Source: Veillonella sp. KGMB01456
Lineage (GTDB): Bacteria > Bacillota > Negativicutes > Veillonellales > Veillonellaceae
DNA length: 64,000 bases
Assembly: GCF_023051165.1 (NCBI RefSeq)
Contig: NZ_JALKIG010000006.1
Coordinates: forward strand, 1 to 64,000
Reading direction: 5' to 3'
Positions within the stretch are counted from its first letter, which is position 1. Every line of letters begins with the position of its first letter. Positions 1-8,652 of the stretch are shown here, one piece after another. The translations under genes were made by a program, and so were the position numbers. The notes under the pieces are model-generated. The model searched no databases. It was given only the letters and a program-made list of their open reading frames with translations, and was not told the DNA's origin.

Positions 1-221
1 AGAGTATGTCCAGAAAAGGAAATTGCTATGACAATTCGCCTATGGAAAACTTCTTTTCAATTTTGAAGCAAGAAATGTATTATGGAAAAACATTTCATAG
101 CTACAAGGAATTAGAAACAGCACTTACTCAATATATACTCTATTACAATGAAAAACGAATAAAAGAGAAGTTGAATTGGCTAAGTCCGGTAAAGTATCGC
201 TTAAAGAATACAGTAGCATAA
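1..221 (+). mobile_element. IS3-family transposase OrfB, C-terminal fragment (cut by window edge)
   Basis: This is the C-terminal end of a DDE integrase-type transposase of the IS3 family (IS150-like group). The frame is open to the left edge, so the gene starts outside the window. The stretch around DNSPMENFF carries the last catalytic acidic residue (the E of DDE) in the context typical of IS3 OrfB, and YNEKRIKEKLNWLSPVKYR is the usual end of the family. It is followed by a hairpin and by a terminal inverted repeat at 259-285, so the right end of the element looks intact. Whether the element is complete cannot be seen here. Confidence 0.9.
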
Positions 222-225
222 AAAA

Positions 226-255
226 TTCCGAGAAACCTATTCAGGCTTCTCGGAA
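226..255 (+). terminator. hairpin after the IS transposase
   Basis: A 9-bp perfect stem (ttccgagaa / ttctcggaa) with a further short inner stem follows the transposase stop by 4 bases. There is no strong T-tract, so it may limit readthrough only weakly. It lies inside the right end of the element. Confidence 0.5.
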
Positions 256-258
256 ATA

Positions 259-285
259 AAAGTCTAACTTTTTGGGGTCACTACA
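259..285 (+). repeat. right terminal inverted repeat of the IS3-family element
   Basis: The sequence ending in ggggtcactaca read outward is the reverse complement of the TGTAGTGACCCC... end typical of IS150-group elements. It marks the probable right boundary of the insertion at about 285. The left end and target duplication are outside the window. Confidence 0.6.
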
Positions 286-327
286 GCTGGGAGGCTCTTT
301 TTGTTCGAGTTAACTTAATATCCTCCA

Positions 328-367
328 CACAAAATAGGATAAATTCATCCTATTTTTGTGTTATAAT
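328..367 (+). promoter_or_regulatory. phd-doc promoter with overlapping palindromic operator
   Basis: An extended -10 element (TG-T-TATAAT, 359-367) lies about 48 bases before the antitoxin start. An imperfect inverted repeat (cacaaaataggat / atcctatttttgtg, 328-360) covers the -35 and spacer region. This layout is what autorepression by a Phd antitoxin needs: known Phd/YefM proteins bind palindromes over their own promoter. The assignment to Phd is inferred from position. Confidence 0.6.
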
Positions 368-414
368 ATAGCTATAAGATAAAAACCAACTATTTCAGAA
401 CGAGGTGAATTACA

Positions 415-681
415 ATGATTACGGATACAAATAATTTAATTTCTATTACAGAGGCCAATCAAAACTTCTCTAAAGTAACTAAACATGTTGATGAAAACGG
501 ACCTGTAATAATTTTAAAAAATAATAAACCAAAATATGCAATCATTCCAATTCAAATGTTACTTAAGGAATCATCAGCCGACTACAATGTTAATCCTCAT
601 CGTGATATACTCGAAGCTTCTAAAAAACTATTACAAAAAAATAAGGAAGCTTATAAGGTATTAGCTAATGAAGAAAATTAA
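415..681 (+). CDS. phd: Phd/YefM-family antitoxin
   Basis: An 88-residue protein of the Phd/YefM antitoxin family. The N-terminal part (ISITEANQNFSKV, then a VIILKNNKPKYAIIP strand) is the DNA-binding Phd fold, and the lysine-rich C-terminal tail would wrap and neutralise the toxin. An RBS (gaggtg, 402-407) sits 7 bases before the ATG. It overlaps the toxin gene by 14 bases, the usual coupling of phd-doc operons, and a palindrome overlaps its promoter. The toxin reading frame is broken, so this antitoxin may now be an orphan. The region is clearly more AT-rich than the core genes to the right. Confidence 0.88.
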   Translation: MITDTNNLISITEANQNFSKVTKHVDENGPVIILKNNKPKYAIIPIQMLLKESSADYNVNPHRDILEASKKLLQKNKEAYKVLANEEN

Positions 682-1045
682 TTTAGATGAAATTTTATTA
701 ATCCATGAACAAATGATTGATACATTTGGAGGCACAAATGGGATTAGAGATAAAAGATTACTTGAATCTGCAATTCAAAGCCCATATCACACTTACAGTG
801 GAATCGATATCTTTAATTCTATAGAAGAAAAGGCTGCTCGTTTAGGTTTTGGAATTATTTAAAATCATCCTTTTATAGATGGTAATAAACGAACTGGAAT
901 ACACTGTATGCTATTGTTACTATTAATCAATGATATCAACTTAGATTATAGTCAAAAGGAGTTATGGGAAATAGCTTTAAAAATAGCAAATAATGGAACA
1001 TATGATGATTTGTTAAAATGGATTAAAAATCATAAAATTATATAA
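668..1045 (+). pseudogene. doc: Doc/Fic-family toxin interrupted by a nonsense codon
   Basis: Doc proteins are Fic-fold toxins that phosphorylate elongation factor Tu. The first 64 codons (to 862) end at a TAA after LGFGII, and the same frame continues without any shift as NHPFIDGNKRTG up to a second TAA at 1043-1045. HPFIDGNKR is the Fic/Doc catalytic signature (HxFx[D/N]xNKR), so the stop cuts the toxin directly before its active site. The family usually has a lysine at the interrupted position (IIKNHPF), so one A-to-T change (AAA to TAA) explains the break. The full frame would encode about 125 residues, the normal Doc length. The stop abuts the convergent recombinase stop with no gap. Confidence 0.9.
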
Positions 1046-2047
1046 TTATAATTTTCTTCTACTATTAAATATCGTGCTAATCGGATTATCCACAAATTTA
1101 TTGGCTTCATTGATATAACGACGTACCATATTAACACTGTGGTGACGTGTTTGCCTCATAATATTACGTTCTTCAACGCCAAAGGACGCTGCCGTTGTTG
1201 CAAAACCGTGGCGTAAACTATGAGCACCATACATAGACGGGTCTAATCCGATAAGCTCGACATATTTTTTTACAATCTCCGCAATACTTTTATCACTCAA
1301 AGCCGTCTTGCGAATGTCCATTTTCTTCGTAAAACCTCTGAAAATTGGACCGGTTTTAATACCAGTATACCGGAGCCATGCCTTAACGGCCCTTACAGCG
1401 CAAAATTCGGCGTTTTCGATATAAGGGATAGCTACAACAGCACCTTGACCTTCTTGGTCGGCCTTAGAGGAGCGCACAAAGATTTCGAGCCCTTGTGGTG
1501 AAAACGTTAAGTCTTCAACCATTAAAGCGCTGATTTCACTGCGACGAAAAGCACCCATAAAACCGATTAAGAGGATTGCTTTATCACGAAGCAGCTGAAT
1601 TTCCGGTAAATTAAGCGATTCCATTTCCTTAAAGATATCTTCCAAATCTTCTAAAAGGATAGGGGTTTTACCTTGCTGATACGTTCCTTTAAGTCGACGA
1701 ATACCACGCAAGGCGGAACTCACCAAAGAAGACTTACAAGGATTGTCGGCTAAACCGGCAGCATTAAAATTTTCAGAAATAGCACTGATACGTCTGGATA
1801 TAGTATTAGCCTTAGCATGATCGGCTAAGTCGTTAATATAGTTAACGACAGTTTCCGGAGAAGCCGGAAAATAATCGACATGACGGGATTCACACCAATA
1901 GACGAAATCGTCCCAGTCGGATTCATAAGCATCAACAGTATTATCTGATTTAGAAGACAAAATGCTTAATTTAGCTTTATCAGAGAGTTTGCTGCTGGCC
2001 ATGAGTATTTCATTGTCACGCAGATAAAAATGTTTGTTAGACGGCAT
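1046..2047 (-). CDS. Tyrosine recombinase / site-specific integrase
   Basis: A 333-residue tyrosine recombinase, which would cut and rejoin DNA through a 3'-phosphotyrosine. An N-terminal SAM-like core-binding domain (about 33-115) precedes the catalytic domain. Catalytic residues visible are R168 (in GAFRRSEI), K195 in the beta-hairpin, H276 and R279 (HSLRH), H302 and nucleophile Y311. RBS AAGGAG lies 8 bases upstream. No excisionase or phage genes are adjacent; the neighbours are an IS end and a toxin-antitoxin remnant, so it may mark an old genomic island. Its base composition is closer to the core genome than the AT-rich genes on either side. It could also be a chromosomal Xer-like enzyme, but dif partners cannot be judged here. 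Confidence 0.9.
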   Translation of the reverse strand: MPSNKHFYLRDNEILMASSKLSDKAKLSILSSKSDNTVDAYESDWDDFVYWCESRHVDYFPASPETVVNYINDLADHAKANTISRRISAISENFNAAGLADNPCKSSLVSSALRGIRRLKGTYQQGKTPILLEDLEDIFKEMESLNLPEIQLLRDKAILLIGFMGAFRRSEISALMVEDLTFSPQGLEIFVRSSKADQEGQGAVVAIPYIENAEFCAVRAVKAWLRYTGIKTGPIFRGFTKKMDIRKTALSDKSIAEIVKKYVELIGLDPSMYGAHSLRHGFATTAASFGVEERNIMRQTRHHSVNMVRRYINEANKFVDNPISTIFNSRRKL

Positions 2048-2066
2048 ATAGAAGACTCCTTTAAGT

Positions 2067-2110
2067 GCCTAAAACTGGCTAAAACACTGATTAGGGCTGA
2101 ATTAGGCCTA
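2067..2110. repeat. four 10-bp phased repeat units upstream of the recombinase gene
   Basis: Four consecutive 10-bp units lie 20-60 bases before the recombinase start: gcctaaaact, ggctaaaaca, ctgattaggg, ctgaattagg, then ccta. The first two share CTAAAAC and the last two share TTAGG, so two units face one way and two the other, all on the same helical face. This suggests cooperative protein binding, for example recombinase arm sites or an autoregulatory operator. Confidence 0.5.
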
Positions 2111-2123
2111 TTTTTATATAAAA

Positions 2124-2160
2124 AATTACTTCCGATAATATATCGTTATCGGAAGTAATT
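2124..2160 (-). terminator. perfect 15-bp inverted repeat, probable terminator of the ABC importer operon
   Basis: Arms aattacttccgataa and ttatcggaagtaatt are perfectly complementary over 15 bp around a 7-base spacer. Read on the minus strand the stem is followed by a run of T, which fits an intrinsic terminator 69 bases after the importer ATPase stop. The symmetric core with a 7-bp spacer also resembles a tyrosine-recombinase crossover site, so both readings stay open. Confidence 0.7.
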
Positions 2161-2228
2161 ATATCATATCACTCTATTTAGTTCAATAGCCGTCTATTTT
2201 CAGAAATCTGTATATAAAACTATTATAT

Positions 2229-3068
2229 CTAGATAACTGTAAAAACAGGTATATCTTTACCATTTACATTAAGGGATATAATTTTAGTTTTAATTCCAAA
2301 ATATTCTTCCATAGATTCTTCTGTAATAATTTCAGGCGTTTTGCCAAAAGAATACTTTAAATGACCAAGCAATAATGTTTTGTCAGAAATTCGCAAAGCA
2401 TGATCAGGATAATGTGTGTTAATTAAACAAGTTAATTTGTATTTAATGACTAAATCATTGATTAACTTTAATATCTTCGACTGATTTTTAAAGTCTAAAT
2501 ATGATTCCGGTTCATCCAATACGAGTATCTTAGGCTCACCGGCTAAAGCTCTAGCTATAAACACTAATTGTAATTGACCACCACTAAGCTGTGTCGATAA
2601 TGCATCTTTCAAATGGTAAATACCCACTTGATCCATCGCATTTTTAACAATCGCCTTATCAATGTTTCGCGGTGTTCCAAAAATACCAATATGTTTAGCA
2701 CGGCCCATCATGACTACTTCTTCAACTGTATAAGGAAAAGATAAACTTTTAGCCTGTGGTACATATGTTATCAATTTACTTTCTTCTGAGTCACCGGTTA
2801 CTTCATTGTTTAGAATAAAACTACTACCACTTGTCCATTTCATGATACCTGTTATACATTTTAACAATGTAGTTTTACCGATACCATTTTGCCCTAGTAT
2901 TGTCAGTATTTCTCCTTTTTGTAATGAAAAGCTAATATCCTTTAAGACAAGTTGACTATTTAAGTAACTAAAGCAGCCCTGTTTTACTTCAAGTATTGGA
3001 ATTTCTCTGTTCTTTATTTCTATATCATTTTCTATAGAAAGCTCTTTTCTATTATCTTGGTTCGTCAT
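2229..3068 (-). CDS. ABC transporter ATP-binding protein (FecE/FepC/BtuD type)
   Basis: The cytoplasmic ATPase of a FecCD-type importer, powering uptake of an iron chelate, haem or corrinoid. Walker A is GQNGIGKTT, the signature is LSGGQ and Walker B is ILVLDEP, followed by the H-loop near INTHYPDH. The 279 residues are slightly longer than usual because of a 25-residue charged N-terminal extension. The start lies directly beside the permease stop (1-bp spacing), so the two genes are translationally coupled. It is the last gene of a three-gene operon. The substrate cannot be decided from sequence. The whole operon is AT-rich compared with the genes downstream. Confidence 0.88.
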   Translation of the reverse strand: MTNQDNRKELSIENDIEIKNREIPILEVKQGCFSYLNSQLVLKDISFSLQKGEILTILGQNGIGKTTLLKCITGIMKWTSGSSFILNNEVTGDSEESKLITYVPQAKSLSFPYTVEEVVMMGRAKHIGIFGTPRNIDKAIVKNAMDQVGIYHLKDALSTQLSGGQLQLVFIARALAGEPKILVLDEPESYLDFKNQSKILKLINDLVIKYKLTCLINTHYPDHALRISDKTLLLGHLKYSFGKTPEIITEESMEEYFGIKTKIISLNVNGKDIPVFTVI

Positions 3069-3069
3069 T

Positions 3070-4077
3070 TTATAAGCCCCCTTTCAAATGTTTAAAAAGG
3101 AAGGCAAAAAAAGGTGCACCTACTAAAGCCGTTAAAATACCAATAGGAATTTCTGCAGCACTTACCGTACGAGCTAAAAAATCTACCAAGATCATAAACG
3201 TAGCTCCTATTAAACAACTTAAAGACAGTAGCTTCGAATGGTTAACACCTATAATCATACGACATATATGAGGAATTACGAGCCCCACCCAACCGATTAC
3301 ACCGGTTGCCGTAACACAGGCCGCAGTTATAAAAGTCGCTAATACAATTACTACCTTTCTGGTTTTTTTAGGATTTACACCTAATGCCAATATTTCATCT
3401 TCACTAAGTGATAAAATATTAATGCGCCACCGCATAAGTAATAAGATTACGCAACCAATAATAATGGGCATCCCTATAATCAATAAGTTCTGATAAGAAG
3501 CACTGCTAAAACTTCCCATGAGCCAATATGTAATGGCCGGTAATTTATCATATGGATCTGCTACATATTTAATAAGAGATATTAAAGCGCTCCCTACTGC
3601 CGATATAATCATACCTGCCAACACTAAGGTTAATGTTGTCGATTCGCCTCTTAATTTAGACAAATTATAAGTTAGCCAAACGCTCAAAATACCACAACTT
3701 AGTGCTATAATCGATGTCATATACTCATTATAAGACATTAAAATCCCCAAACAGGCGCCTAATGCAGCACCTGTACTAACACCAAGTACATCAGGACTTA
3801 CTAGCGGATTTCTAAAAATACCCTGGAATACGGCACCGGATAACGCAAGCCCCATGCCTACCAGACAATTTAGCAAAACACGAGGCAAACGCAAATTCCA
3901 AATAACAGAATAATCTACATTATTAGGCAATTCACCGGTTAAACCGGCCCATAAAATATATATAACTTTATGAGGTTCTAGTACATAACGACCACCAAAT
4001 AATGATAATGTAAATACCATAAAAAAGACAATAAAACAAATTACTGTAATATACAAATTACGGTTCACTATATTCAT
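3070..4077 (-). CDS. FecCD-family ABC importer permease
   Basis: A 335-residue integral membrane permease of the FecCD/BtuC family, which normally dimerises to form a pathway with about 20 membrane helices. The family motif LRLPRVLLNCLVGMGLALSG near residue 65 and GWVGLVIPHICRM near residue 265 are clear; the latter is next to the coupling region for the ATPase. Start chosen for RBS GAGG 7 bases upstream. It is the middle gene of the operon, 11 bases after the binding-protein stop. Family knowledge predicts import of ferric siderophore, haem or cobalamin. Confidence 0.92.
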   Translation of the reverse strand: MNIVNRNLYITVICFIVFFMVFTLSLFGGRYVLEPHKVIYILWAGLTGELPNNVDYSVIWNLRLPRVLLNCLVGMGLALSGAVFQGIFRNPLVSPDVLGVSTGAALGACLGILMSYNEYMTSIIALSCGILSVWLTYNLSKLRGESTTLTLVLAGMIISAVGSALISLIKYVADPYDKLPAITYWLMGSFSSASYQNLLIIGMPIIIGCVILLLMRWRINILSLSEDEILALGVNPKKTRKVVIVLATFITAACVTATGVIGWVGLVIPHICRMIIGVNHSKLLSLSCLIGATFMILVDFLARTVSAAEIPIGILTALVGAPFFAFLFKHLKGGL

Positions 4078-4088
4078 TAGACAACCTC

Positions 4089-5201
4089 TTACAGTGTCGG
4101 AATCACCGGATTTACATTACTTTTCAAAATATCGTTAACTTCTTCTTCGGATAAATCATACTTCAAATAATTATGATAGAAAGATTTTAATTCTTGTGAC
4201 ATGGAGTAATCATTAAAAACCTCCGGTTGTAAAACCTTACCTAACCAGCGCATCATAAGAGGTGTTTCTACTGCAGGAGCATCCCAGCGGTAAATCCCCA
4301 TCGGAGCTTTATATACTTGTTTAGTTTGTAATGCTTTCACCTGACTCCAATCTTGGCCGGTTATCTTGTTATTATATAAATCTTCCGGCATAAGTTTAGA
4401 GAAGTTACTAATAACAATAACATCAGGATTCCAAGCCAAAATTTGTTCCATCGTAGTTGGTTTCCATTGACCTGAAATATCTTTGGCAACATTAATACCA
4501 CCGGCACTTTCTATCATAAGTGTATTGACAGAGTCTTTGGCCGCTACATTTAACTTTTCATCTCTTAAATATAAAACCTTTTTTTTAGGTTGTGCTTTTA
4601 ATGCTTCTTGTTTACCTTTAAAGTAATCAGCACTTTGAATATGGTAATTTACTAATGCCTCTGCTTCTTTAGGCTTATTAATAATATTACCAACCAATAT
4701 CATCCCTTTTTGAATGTCTTCCAAAGTACCGTATTTAATTTGTACCGATGGAATCCCTAATTCTTTTAACTTCTTGGCTACTTCCGGCTGATAATCCCAA
4801 ATAACTACAACATCTGGTTTTAATTTGGCTAACTCTTCATAATTTACATTAAAATTATTATCTACAAAAGTAGCGTTAGCATTTTCCATATTAGGTGCCA
4901 TCGTTTTTAAGATACTGTCTTCATATGCTTTTTTTGCCGATGGATGCATAGCCGCAATTTTATCACCGGAACCGTCAACTGCATAAACTATAGTCGCCCA
5001 AGGAATAGGCACAATTGCAATCTTATTCACATCTTTTGGCATTATAACTTCATTACCTACTAAATCGGTAACTACCTTTGTCGTCTGCACTTTTTCTTCT
5101 TTTGATTCCGAATTGCCACACCCCACGACAAATAGAGTAATAAAAGCTATACATAAGCCAATAATTACCAATTGAATTTTATTTCTTAGAACTATCCCCA
5201 C
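4089..5201 (-). CDS. Substrate-binding lipoprotein of the FecCD-type importer
   Basis: A 370-residue extracytoplasmic binding protein (BtuF/FepB-like, class III). A signal peptide ends in lipobox VVGC, so it should be lipid-anchored. The mature part holds two lobes: TDLVGNEVIMP starts lobe one and LKPDVVVIWDY is the usual family turn before the linker helix. The start is GTG, chosen because AAGGAGG lies 8 bases upstream. It is the first gene of the operon. A possible -10 (TACAAT) lies upstream on the minus strand, but no convincing Fur box was found, so iron control is not shown. Confidence 0.88.
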   Translation of the reverse strand: MGIVLRNKIQLVIIGLCIAFITLFVVGCGNSESKEEKVQTTKVVTDLVGNEVIMPKDVNKIAIVPIPWATIVYAVDGSGDKIAAMHPSAKKAYEDSILKTMAPNMENANATFVDNNFNVNYEELAKLKPDVVVIWDYQPEVAKKLKELGIPSVQIKYGTLEDIQKGMILVGNIINKPKEAEALVNYHIQSADYFKGKQEALKAQPKKKVLYLRDEKLNVAAKDSVNTLMIESAGGINVAKDISGQWKPTTMEQILAWNPDVIVISNFSKLMPEDLYNNKITGQDWSQVKALQTKQVYKAPMGIYRWDAPAVETPLMMRWLGKVLQPEVFNDYSMSQELKSFYHNYLKYDLSEEEVNDILKSNVNPVIPTL

Positions 5202-5319
5202 ACCAACAACCTCCTTAAAAACCTACAATAAATAAAAATAAATACCTTAGTTTTTATTGTACCGTTTTGTTTGATACTTTAATAATAACTATTGTTCATA
5301 TGTTGAATTATAAACAACA

Positions 5320-5363
5320 AAAAGCAACAATATAAAGAAGTAATATCTTTATATTGTTGCTTT
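5320..5363 (-). terminator. intrinsic terminator of the lactate-type dehydrogenase gene
   Basis: An 18-bp perfect stem (aaagcaacaatataaaga and its complement) around a 7-base loop, followed on the minus strand by T-rich sequence. It separates the dehydrogenase from the importer operon promoter. Confidence 0.85.
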
Positions 5364-5420
5364 CGTTTAATTTACTAGTCTTACTAAATTCTATTAATTA
5401 ACTAAAAAACAAATAGTATA

Positions 5421-8240
5421 TTATTTTCTTGTAGAACAACGATCCAACAAGTATGCAATACTTACAAATGGAATACCGCCGCTTTCGCCGAGACCGATTT
5501 CACAAGTAGAACTGGAACTTACGCCTAAAGTTACACCTAAGTTTTTAACTTCTTCGGCTAAATCTTTAGTAGATGATTTATTAAGTTCCGGTGTGAAGAA
5601 ACCTTTTTGACCGGCAAAACCGCAACATGCGAAAGATTTAATATTAAATACTTTGTCGGTACATGCACGCGCTAAGTTTTCAATATAATCGCCTTTATTC
5701 AAGGTCTTAATCTTACACTGTTTATGAACGATAACAGATTCATTACATTTTGTTACATTCAAGTTTGGTAAAATTGTGTACAAGAATTCGGAAATATCAA
5801 GAATCTTCAAACCTTTAATATGTTTGAATGCATGATTGAAGCAAGCGGAATGGTCGATAACAATCGGATAAACCCCACCTTCACTGGCTTTAGTAAGCGC
5901 TTCAGTCAAATCAGCCAAAGCTTGTTTATCGATTTCTTCATAATTTTCAAAACTTAAGCCACAGCATAAGTTTTCAATATGCGGCGGATAAATTACATTG
6001 TACCCTGCCTTATCGCACAAGCTTTCAAATACTTGTTGTAAGCTGCGAGTATCATCATAACCTTGGTTTTGACGGAATGCACGATTAGCACAAGTACTGA
6101 AGTATACTACATTTTTCTGATAAGCCGGATTGCGTTTATTTGTCAATTTGTACGTATTAGCTTTCGGCATTGTTTCCGGTACATATGGTGTTAAACCGGT
6201 AATCTGATGTGCATCTTCGGAAATTTTTGCCAATAAAGACTTAGTAGCTACTTTACCGGCTACACCACCCAAAGTAGCCCCTACTTTAGCGGCTTTTAAG
6301 GTATTGCTAAAGTTGTTATAAATAGCATGGGCAATGCCACGGCCCTTCGGATTGATTTTACGCATGGAAATAGCAATTTGCGCTGTATCGATGCCTAAAG
6401 GACAAAGCATGGAACACATGGAACAAGCAGCACAGGTATCAACACCATAGTAATCATAGCCTTTTTTAAGTTCTTCAGCCATAGCTGTATTACCTTCTTT
6501 AAGTAAGCGCTGTTCTTCACGAAGTAAGGAAATACGTTGACGAGGTGTTAAGGTTAAGTTACGGCTTGGACAATTACGTTCACAGAAACCGCATTCCATA
6601 CACATGTTATATAATGGATCGATATCGCTCATAGCTTTTAAATTCTTTTTGTAGACATCAGGATTATCAGTAATCATAACATCCGGATTTAATAAGCGTT
6701 GAGGGTCAAAAATTTCTTTAATACGACGGTTAACGGCATAGGCTTTTTTACCCCATTCCAATTCAACAAATGGAGCAACCATGCGGCCTGTACCATGTTC
6801 GGCTTTGATGGAACCTTCTACACCGGCTACGCGTTCCGCCATTTCTTTTACAAGGCCGGCAAAATTATCCATTTCACGCTGTTCATTGAAGTTTGGTGTA
6901 ATGATAAAGTGAACATTACCGCTCAAGGCATGACCGAAGATAATGCCGCTGTCTTCGAAATCATACTTTTTGAACAATTCCGTAATCATTTCGATACCAT
7001 CGGTGAAGTCTTCAATTTTGAAGCAAACGTCTTCGGTGATAACCGTAGTGCCCGGACGGCGAAGACCGGCAGCAATCGGTAATAAACCTTTACGAATTAC
7101 CCACCATGCATCATATTCCTTAGCATCTTTGGAATATAAGCTTGGAATAACTGTCGGAATGTCTTTCAACTGATCTTTAATGTATTCTAAGTTAGCATCC
7201 AAAGTAGCTTCATCATTGCTTTCCGATTGGAATAAAATACAGCTGGTCCCTTCCGGTACATTATGTACGAAGGATGGAACTTCCGGTAACTGCTGTACGC
7301 TCTTAAGACTTAAGTAGTCCATCATTTCAGCGGCTACTACTTTATCGCGCGACATATTGGCTAAGGCTACTACGGCACGAGATGCATCGTTGAGTTTAGC
7401 AAAGAACAAGAGGCCGCAACCTTTGTATTTAGCGTCATCTACACAATTATAAACAACTTCGCTTACAAAACCGAGGGTCCCTTCACTGCCGATGAAAATA
7501 TGGTTTAAAATATCTACAATGTCTTCAAAATCAACTAGGGAGTTAATACCATAACCGGTTGTATTCTTAATTTTGTATTTACGACGAATTAAGTCTACTA
7601 ATTCACTGTCAGCCATGATTTCACTGCGCAAATTAAGTACATCATCAATCAATTTGCTGTGCGTTGCCATGAACTCTTTAACACTTTGCGGATTACCGGT
7701 ATCTAGAATTGTGCCGTCTGCCAATACAGCACGCATAGAGCGAACCGTTTTATAAGAGTTTTCAACTGTGCCGCAACACATACCGCTGGAGTTATTGTTA
7801 AAAATACCACCTACCAATGCTGTTGTAATGGTAGCGGGATCCGGACCGATTTTCTTGCCGTACGGTTTTAACGCTTCGTTCGCATCAGCCCCGATTACAC
7901 CGCAAGCCAAACGAATGGCATTGCCGTTTTCAAGAACTTGTACAAATTTAAAACCATCATTGGCAACAATTAATACATCTTCAGAAGATGCCTGACCGGA
8001 TAAGGAACTGCCTGCAGCACGGAATGTAACCGGCGTACCGCAACGATTGGCCAATAATACTAATTGCACTACTTCTGCTTCCGTATTAGCTTTTACAACT
8101 ACTTTCGGCAAATAGCTGTAGCAAGATGCGTCAATACCATAGGCATAACGCAATAGAAAATCAGTGAATACCCTGTCCGGTGAAATTTTCTTTGCTTCTA
8201 ATACAAAAGTGTCATAATCTCTCTTCAACTGTAAGCTCAT
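5421..8240 (-). CDS. FAD/Fe-S D-lactate dehydrogenase-type oxidoreductase (GlcD-GlcF fusion)
   Basis: A very large membrane-peripheral oxidoreductase of the Dld-II/YdiJ class, which oxidises D-2-hydroxyacids and passes electrons through Fe-S clusters. The N-terminal PCMH-type FAD domain shows TFRAAGSSLSGQ near residue 70; EHGTGR near 475 closes the flavin-oxidase C domain. Two 4Fe-4S motifs follow (CMECGFCERNCP, CAACSMCSMLCP), then two CCG domains (CCGLSFENYE, CCGFAGQKG). The longer frame opens at 8270, but GGGAGG 6 bases before the ATG at 8240 favours the internal start (939 residues). In a lactate-using Negativicute D-lactate is the likeliest substrate; 2-hydroxyglutarate or glycolate are alternatives. 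Confidence 0.85.
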   Translation of the reverse strand: MSLQLKRDYDTFVLEAKKISPDRVFTDFLLRYAYGIDASCYSYLPKVVVKANTEAEVVQLVLLANRCGTPVTFRAAGSSLSGQASSEDVLIVANDGFKFVQVLENGNAIRLACGVIGADANEALKPYGKKIGPDPATITTALVGGIFNNNSSGMCCGTVENSYKTVRSMRAVLADGTILDTGNPQSVKEFMATHSKLIDDVLNLRSEIMADSELVDLIRRKYKIKNTTGYGINSLVDFEDIVDILNHIFIGSEGTLGFVSEVVYNCVDDAKYKGCGLLFFAKLNDASRAVVALANMSRDKVVAAEMMDYLSLKSVQQLPEVPSFVHNVPEGTSCILFQSESNDEATLDANLEYIKDQLKDIPTVIPSLYSKDAKEYDAWWVIRKGLLPIAAGLRRPGTTVITEDVCFKIEDFTDGIEMITELFKKYDFEDSGIIFGHALSGNVHFIITPNFNEQREMDNFAGLVKEMAERVAGVEGSIKAEHGTGRMVAPFVELEWGKKAYAVNRRIKEIFDPQRLLNPDVMITDNPDVYKKNLKAMSDIDPLYNMCMECGFCERNCPSRNLTLTPRQRISLLREEQRLLKEGNTAMAEELKKGYDYYGVDTCAACSMCSMLCPLGIDTAQIAISMRKINPKGRGIAHAIYNNFSNTLKAAKVGATLGGVAGKVATKSLLAKISEDAHQITGLTPYVPETMPKANTYKLTNKRNPAYQKNVVYFSTCANRAFRQNQGYDDTRSLQQVFESLCDKAGYNVIYPPHIENLCCGLSFENYEEIDKQALADLTEALTKASEGGVYPIVIDHSACFNHAFKHIKGLKILDISEFLYTILPNLNVTKCNESVIVHKQCKIKTLNKGDYIENLARACTDKVFNIKSFACCGFAGQKGFFTPELNKSSTKDLAEEVKNLGVTLGVSSSSTCEIGLGESGGIPFVSIAYLLDRCSTRK

Positions 8241-8306
8241 ATTAGGACCTCCCACATCGTATTGTGCCACTCAGCACTACTGTACGACTTCATATAGATT
8301 TAGGAT

Positions 8307-8334
8307 AGCATACCGAACTTATCATGTAAATCAA
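8307..8334 (-). promoter_or_regulatory. candidate promoter of the lactate-type dehydrogenase
   Basis: On the minus strand TTGATT (8334-8329) and TATGCT (8312-8307) are 16 bp apart, giving a leader of about 60 bases to the chosen start. The hexamers are imperfect. Confidence 0.4.
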
Positions 8335-8574
8335 CCATATAGGTATAACCAATACTCATATGTGAATAGACCTTGTAAAAACCTACAAATTACAGAAAAG
8401 TCAAAATTCGCAATGTAACTCAGATTCCACGAAATGAATAATTTTTTAATTTTACAGGTTAATAATTCATAAAACTCATTTTAAAGTTAATTAATAGTAA
8501 TTCTCATAATATGACGTGTTTTATCCCTCTTTTTATTATTTTGTACACAATGTACTTGATTTATCGTTTACCAT

Positions 8575-8604
8575 TTTACAATTAGCCCTGTTTCAAGGTA
8601 TAAT
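8575..8604 (+). promoter_or_regulatory. promoter of the SpeD-like gene
   Basis: TTTACA (8575-8580) and TATAAT (8599-8604) are 18 bp apart. The predicted start near 8611 leaves a leader of about 170 bases before the ATG at 8783. The 542-base stretch 8241-8782 otherwise holds only the divergent promoter at 8307-8334 and AT-rich sequence; no gene was seen in it. Confidence 0.6.
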
Positions 8605-8652
8605 AAAACGATATAAGAATACATAAAAGTCATAAAATAATTGTACTTACGC

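Noticed and set aside
5202..5319. Fur box before the importer operon
   Set aside because: Only partial AT-rich matches; no convincing 19-bp inverted repeat.
6699..7173. Plus-strand open frames of 127 and 76 codons opposite the lactate-type dehydrogenase
   Set aside because: They lie fully inside a well-supported gene on the other strand, have no RBS and no recognisable domain.
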